A DNA stretch of 64,000 nucleotides from Polytrichum commune (lineage: Eukaryota > Streptophyta > Polytrichopsida > Polytrichales > Polytrichaceae), in assembly GCA_950295325.1 (NCBI GenBank), contig OX485806.1, forward strand, positions 15,190,001 through 15,254,000. Direction: 5' to 3'. Position 1 is the stretch's first letter, and each line of letters begins with the position of its first letter. The notes below the pieces were generated by a model. The model was not told where the DNA came from. It worked only from the letters and a program-made list of their open reading frames with translations, and did not search any database. Below are positions 58,851 through 64,000 of this stretch, piece after piece. Made by a program: the position numbers and the translations under genes.

Positions 58851-60049
58851 ACAATCCAATTGCAAAATAATAAGACCATCACTTTACCAAAGTGTGCATT
58901 GAGATTGGTAAATCTTAGGCACGTATTGATATCAAAACAATTTATGCATGTTACCATTATTCTATATCTTAGCATTGAGATTGTGGCATGCTAATGGCAC
59001 ATGGTACCATACGTCAAACTTCAAAGTCTAAGTGACCGAATGCACAAACTCATGCAAGCTAATGCAAAAATTTGATTGAATGAATGACCCAAGGTACCAC
59101 ATATTCAATCGATATTCCTTAGAGTATGCTCCTTAGTGCAACTACCAAACCCAAACAACAAGTTCACGAAGTAAAGCATTTGAGGAAATGCACATTTTTT
59201 CTAGAAATGAAGCAAAATCCAATGATTCATATATGGACTGTGAGCATGTCCATTGTGCTGCACTCCCTATAGCGCATGGTGTCCTCTCACAACATGTTGC
59301 CAACCTTCATACATAGCCATTAATGTTTTGAAAGCCTCTCACAATGACAAGACGACCCTTGACTCCCTTGGCTCAAATGTGCACCACCATCTCGGGAGCC
59401 TACAATTGGGATCAATAGAGTTCAATACAAAGATAACCTCATCGTTGTAATTATGAGACAGGTCATCCTCTTGAGCCTGTGTAAAATTCAAAAAACCTTT
59501 GTTCCCGCTAGACCATGGCTGCAGTCCAATTCAAGTCCAATACAATGATGCTCCAATGTCGAGGTGTAGTTAGAGTACTCTTGATTTGGGTGTGAGTTAG
59601 ACAACAATTTTCACCAAATCCGCTTGTTGTTATTGTGTTTGCTTGTGCATGGCTTCTTATAAGCTCTCGTATTTGTTGAATTTAGAGGCATTACACTTGC
59701 ATAACATTACTTACATGATGAGTTGTGTTTGTGGACCCCTTAGTAGATTCAAAAATAAAGCGTATGGATGTCGGAATCCCAATGCTTCAAATTAAATATG
59801 AAGGCATGGCAGCTGAACAAAGCTCGTGAGCTGAGTAATGTTATGTGCAACGAGGTTTAATGTGACTAACAACTCACATTCAAGTGCCTAAAAATGGCAT
59901 CTAGAAGTGGTGGTTTGGTGGAGCTAATGATGCTTTGAACTCTCTCAATGGCATCGTTGTTGGTATATTAGTTGGATCCACTTTAAAGCGGGCGATATTG
60001 TTTAAAGTGGATTGTGAGCGCCCCTTTGAGACTTAGAATGCTACACTAA
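58851..60049. other. No recognisable gene
   Basis: Composition returns to AT-rich without strand skew. Only short frames and no repeat relation to the rest of the window. Confidence 0.5.
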
Positions 60050-60290
60050 ACATTGTATTTAGTGTCATATGGTATTTTAAGTTACTATTGCAACTTTTCT
60101 AGTGACATTGTTTATTAATAAGGTTTACAAATATTGTCATCCCCAACTTACTTTTCGTTCATCCAAATGCCAATCATTGAAACAAGGTTTGATGTAATTT
60201 GCATCCTAACAAATCCATGATGAAATGTTGTCATGGAGGATTGAAGTTTGGATGAAAGATCACTTAGTAAGTGACAGTAATCATAACACA
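60050..60290. mobile_element. MITE family M-B, partial inverted copy M6
   Basis: GCTACACTAAACATTGTATT and CATATGGTATTTTAAGTTAC match the right end of M4 and M5 in reverse. A later block, AGTAAGTGACAGTAATCATA, matches the left-central part of M5 near 47770. The second terminus is missing. The stretch 60291-60734 holds no recognised feature. Confidence 0.5.
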
Positions 60291-60734
60291 ATAAACTTAA
60301 TTAAAATCTATCTTTTTAGACTTAATAAATTTATTAAGAATCCCACATGCACAAGTTATACGAGTTCAATATCTTATTATTGGGTGGAAGGTTGGTTTTA
60401 GTGCGGGGGCATTTGGGCAAAGGTTGGGACTTTGAGAGAAAACATGGTTGGTTTTGGGCGAGCCCTCAAATGAATTTTAGAAGCCATTTGCAATGTAAAC
60501 TATAGGAATCTAGGAATTTTTTTAGAAAACTCATAGTAAGTGACTTCAAAAATTTTATAGTATATCCATGTGATGTGCAATATATTTTGTTTTTTTTGTT
60601 TCTACTATGTCTAAACCAATTTACTAAGCCAGTAATGCATACCACTAATCCAAAAAAGACTTCATAATTACACTAATTAGATTAAAGTGTTGGTTTAAGC
60701 ACCCTATACCTTATATATATATATACATATATAA

Positions 60735-61101
60735 GAGCATTGCCACCCATCCCATACTGGACTAAAAATCGGATGTAGAGTAGTTCACTTCAGTCTGAAA
60801 TTGCCCCACCCATCTGCAAAACGGATGAACTAAACTACTCTACATCCAATTTTCAATGAATGTCATGCAAAACTTAGTTGTTTTGCAGTGGACAAGCTGC
60901 CTTGAACTGCAACGATGGGAGGATCACACAAGCGAATCAAATCATCTAAAGCACATGATTTCCTATCAAATCGTAGGACATGCCCTGAAAATGAGATCTG
61001 TGGGTGGGACGCATGAACAGTTTCCAAACTGAACTCCAATGAATATCAATTTTGAGTTTGAGTTTTTTCAGTTCCGGGCGCCCTGGTGGGTGGTGATGCT
61101 C
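60735..61101. mobile_element. MITE with GAGCAT termini and internal palindrome
   Basis: A 367-bp element: left end GAGCATTGCCACCCATC, right end the inverse of GAGCATCACCACCCACC. GAGCATC-x-CCA ends recur among plant MITEs. ATATAA occurs on both flanks, but these are AT-rich so a 6-bp duplication is not certain. Inside, 60761-60787 and 60826-60853 form an imperfect inverted repeat around GGATGTAGAGTAGTT. The transposon class is unassigned. No coding frame. Confidence 0.65.
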
Positions 61102-61620
61102 ATATAATAAGTCATGTACGTGTCCAAGTTAGAAGAGTGGTCCCGTTATGAAGCCACATTACGAACTTTTTAGGGGTTGGCGTTGATCCCACAAAGTCTC
61201 GCTCACTCGCTCCAAAGCCCAAGCCAACCAAAAGGGAGCGGGCCTTTACCCCAACCTCTCTTCCATCAATTGACCCTGGGTTAGACCTGAGGTTTGACTC
61301 AGGTTAACCTTTTTGTCCCTAGGTCGGCTCTGCAGACCCGCATATATAGGCTGCCCCAGCGACCGGCCCACCTGGTCTACCGGTCACCCACACTTTTGCT
61401 GCACTTTGTTGGTTGCTGCTTGAAATAGAGAGACATTGGCGGCCGGCGTTGAAGGTATTATTATGAGTATTGTTATTATTATTGTTATTGTTATTAATAT
61501 TACTGTTATCATCAACACACCAAGGGCTATTTATGGATCCCTAAACTTCCATATTTGTTGTTATCAGCTGTTGAGTTTCAGATTGGGCCGCCTTCAAGGC
61601 TGCCCAATACCAGAAAAGTA
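61102..61620 (+). promoter_or_regulatory. GC-rich promoter-like block, possible 5' end of a gene
   Basis: A GC-rich segment (61130-61430) that is not repeated in the window. It contains TATATA at 61343-61348 within CGCATATATAGG, a TATA-box-like site, followed by a GC-rich leader. A GAAG|GTATTATTA site near 61451 could be a splice donor. No ATG-started frame is convincing; downstream is an ATT-rich microsatellite (about 61456-61510) and then an H2 MITE. Other parts of a gene are not seen, so it may be a gene remnant. Confidence 0.3.
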
Positions 61621-61664
61621 GTTTTTATATTAGTTTCTCCCATTAATGTCCCTCTGAAACCTAA

Positions 61665-62170
61665 GGGCCCACTTCACACTCGAGACTGAGAGCCCGTGAC
61701 CAGTACACTTCAAGCACTCACTCTCATTGGTGGGAAAGGCGGACCCGGTCCAAGTTCGCTACTTCAAAGTTCACACTACGCTTGGGGGACCAACGGAGTA
61801 TGTGACTGCAAGACTACGGATGTGAAGTCTACGTGGATTCCTACATGGTCGTGTTTCATGGTCACTAGGATTATTTTCAAAAACCATCTCGTGGAGGTAG
61901 GCTTAACACAAAATTGGGTGACCATGGCACTCCAAACGCTCACAACCGTTGATTTATTCTATTCTATCATGTGTGAAGGCCTACACGAATAGAAGTTCAT
62001 TGAAATAGCATTTGGTTGAGGGCCCAAACACACATGGCTTCGCACTACACGTGAGGGGTCCGTGACCACACTACATGGTTTTGGAGGTATCTTGGGACGG
62101 CCTTTGGACACTTTCTTTGGGCTCTCACAATTTCATGGTCACGGTTCTTGGCTCTTGTGTGAAGTGGCCC
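61665..62170. mobile_element. PIF/Harbinger-like MITE family H2, full copy H2a
   Basis: A 506-bp element with GGGCCCACTTCACACTCGAG on the left and the inverse of GGGCCACTTCACACAAGAGC on the right. TAA is exact at 61662-61664 and 62171-62173. The core TTCACACT recurs inside near 61770. It is the reference for H2b, H2c and H2d. The small frame within it is not a gene. Confidence 0.86.
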
Positions 62171-62242
62171 TAACTTCACCTCAATCTTCGAAGTTTGTAA
62201 GCAACACTTCCGACGGGGTTCCAAAGCAATGAACATGAAAAC

Positions 62243-63290
62243 CAACCACTAGTTACAGATGAACTAGTTGAGTTTTGAGAAAGAACTACACTAAATATGA
62301 TATTTAGTGTTAGATACACTAAATACGAACACTACACTAAGTATCACTAACCCTATGAAAGTAAGTAACATTAAATGTAAACTCAAACACTAAATATCAT
62401 CTATGGTAATATGTGAGAATTACATGCATGAATTTAGTGTTTAGTAGGAAAGAGGTGGCAACAAGGAAGGCTGCGGCAGCGCATTTATGTCTAACACTAA
62501 TTATCAAAGAATTGAAAATTAGTGTTGAGCATAGTAGGGTGGTAAAACACTAAATCTAATCAAACACTAAATATCATATTTAGTGTAGTTGAAAGTTCAA
62601 GACTTCATGAAGATTAGTCATCATTCTAGAGGAATCTATGGAATGTCTCTTAATTTAATAAAGAAAAACCGAAAGATCTCAACATGTAACGAATTGGACT
62701 TGGGAACACTGGGATCTTGACCGATTATGACCAAAATCCACCTTGGACATTGAGTCCAAGGTGGAGGGTCCAACAAAATGGAGCAAACCTATTGGGCAAG
62801 AGGTGTAAATTTGACCTAAGGCCTTTGGATGAGGGTTCAAGACCAAGAAGAGGCAAAGTGACACGTCCCACACATGGAGGGACACACTAATGTTTTGAAC
62901 CAATGCATGGGGAGGAACCGACAACTAGTTACAAATGAACCGGTTGATTTTCAAAATTAAATGGTTGAAGTTGAAGACCTCATGAAAATAACAAATCACT
63001 TTAGAGAAATATATATAGTAGACCTCAAGGTCATTAAGAATAACCGAAAGATGTTAACATGTAGCCGGTTGGACTTGAAAACATTGGGATCTCAACCAAT
63101 TATGCCTGAAAAAAATCCCCATATATTGGTCCCCATCAAGAAATGATGCTCAAAGGAGAGCCCATGTTTTGAAAAATTGTCTTGGACAATAGAGTCTAAG
63201 GGAGGGTCCAATTCAAGAGTTCAATTTGCCTCAAATTGATTCAAATTGGTTCATGTGTTCTTCAACCAAGGACCCCCATCTAAAGCACCC
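62243..63290. repeat. Tandem duplication, about 370-bp unit, with a MITE in unit 1
   Basis: Unit 1 starts with CTAGTTACAGATGAACTAG near 62251 and unit 2 with CTAGTTACAAATGAACCGG near 62923. Both have AACCGAAAGAT (62668 and 63043), TTGGACTTG-AA-CA-TGGGATCT, and a GAGTC-AAGG-GAGGGTCCAA block. Unit 1 carries MITE M2 (62284-62590), absent in unit 2. Units differ by many substitutions, so the duplication is not recent. Confidence 0.75.
62284..62590. mobile_element. MITE family M-A, copy M2 with 5-bp flanking duplication
   Basis: A 307-bp element: AACTACACTAAATATGATAT on the left and its exact inverse on the right. GAAAG flanks it at 62279-62283 and 62591-62595. Inner blocks match M1 in reverse. 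Unit 2 of the surrounding tandem duplication has no insertion at the matching place. No coding frame. Confidence 0.78.
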
Positions 63291-63904
63291 CAAAGTTTGG
63301 CTCCTAGGAGTACTTACACCTAAGTTACTATATAACCCTTATAGACACCTATTTACCTAACCCAATGATTTCATTGTTAGATCATAGTTTCCGAATGGAA
63401 TTGGCAAATTAACTTTGAGACTCCAACAAGTAAGATAGTGACAACCCCTATTCAATTACTTCTCTTAATCGGACACCTATATTTGAAGGATATGTGGTTT
63501 AGTGTGGCTTCAAGATCATATACAAAAGAAACACATGTTTACAAGATATTGGACTACGTGCTCAGAGTATGGTAACTATTTTAGGCTTAAAAATCAAGAT
63601 ACTTGGGGGGGGGGCGCTACATGACCATTTATGTGCATGAGAATTTTCACTTTGATATATTAACTAAATTATTTGTTTGGGCTCCAAAAGTTGAGGACAG
63701 TGGCTACGGCTTCGATCTAAATTTACTAACCATCTTGTTTCATATCTCAAAACAAGTGGTGTTAGCCGGGAAAAAAATAATCATTGAAGACCCATCTATC
63801 TTATGTTCTCCGTACATTTTGTCTATGGTGTATGAGAATCCGGGTCGATTCTTGTTGTGAAATATTCCATTTGCTTGATGGGGAAAAACTAGTTAGGTAG
63901 GTAG
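63291..63904 (+). other. Unrecognised stretch with an 85-codon frame
   Basis: The plus-strand frame 63603-63860 contains YVHENFHFDILTKLFVWAPK and VVLAGKKIIIEDPSILCSPY, a balanced residue mix suggesting former coding use. It starts at a G10 run (63605-63614), so its beginning is unreliable; a more plausible start is the ATG at 63623. No family is recognised. Confidence 0.25.
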
Positions 63905-63914
63905 GAAGCCAACA

Positions 63915-64000
63915 AGCCCACCCACCGCAGGTAAGCAGAAACCCCACCCTGCACCAAGAGGATTCTTGAGCATGGTAGGGCCAACATGCTCAAATTCACG
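63915..64000. repeat. Dispersed repeat R2, copy 2 (cut by window end)
   Basis: Matches 30060-30150: AAGCCCACCCACCGCAGG, AAACCCCACCCTGCACCAAG, AGGATTCTTGAGCA and a closing CTCAAATTCACG. The repeat may continue outside the window. Confidence 0.6.

Noticed and set aside
1-64000. CRISPR arrays, bacterial operons, rRNA genes
   Set aside because: No regularly spaced short repeats, no ribosome-binding-site-linked gene runs and no rRNA signature; the content is eukaryotic.

Overview
The window looks like intergenic DNA from a repeat-rich eukaryote, most likely the plant lineage. Short CCCTAA-type telomere-like repeats, CHG/CpG-rich retroelement DNA and a retrotransposon protein with plant-like features point that way. 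A decayed piggyBac transposase argues against a typical flowering plant; a non-seed plant or streptophyte alga is possible, but this is inference. I found no rRNA or tRNA gene, no CRISPR array and no clearly intact host gene. Nearly everything recognisable is a transposable element or its remnant, often nested in another. AT-rich DNA is interrupted by a few GC-rich blocks (9.9-11.4, 35.2-35.7, 36.9-40.7, 46.4-47.0 and 61.1-61.5 kb).

Left part (1-19 kb): two copies of an unclassified repeat (R1), LINE fragments with a strongly A+C-biased sense strand (a reverse transcriptase piece near 2-3 kb, an endonuclease piece at 14.9-15.5 kb, two homologous 3' regions at 8.5-9.9 and 16.0-18.9 kb), and several non-autonomous DNA transposons inserted into them. 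Insertion order can be read directly: a 1.9 kb Harbinger-like element (TSD TTA) sits in a LINE, and a hAT-like MITE (8-bp TSD) sits in that Harbinger element. Middle part (20-30 kb): PIF/Harbinger-like MITEs, including two head-to-tail copies sharing one TAA, plus a decayed piggyBac transposase. About 5 kb from 30.15 to 35.24 kb is essentially featureless.

At 35.2-40.7 kb is a CCGG-rich retroelement-like unit with a 0.7-kilo-residue gag-like pseudogene broken by one frameshift and one stop, and an AT-rich insertion in its 5' part. The right part (43-64 kb) has more Harbinger-like MITEs, a 2 kb hAT-like element that may carry a gene fragment, the most complete LINE (52.4-58.9 kb; decayed ORF1 then endonuclease), two promoter-like GC-rich blocks, and a tandem duplication holding a MITE with an unoccupied sister site.

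The most interesting signal is a group of five hAT-like elements (4063-4484, 7758-8186, 16481-16833, 17603-18256, 49823-51853). Four have an 8-bp target duplication or close to it visible, all have related ends of the form CNN-GGG with a TCACT-like core, and all have a CACGTGCG-like subterminal motif. Some have long homopolymer G/C runs within the terminal repeat, and two share ends but carry different interiors.
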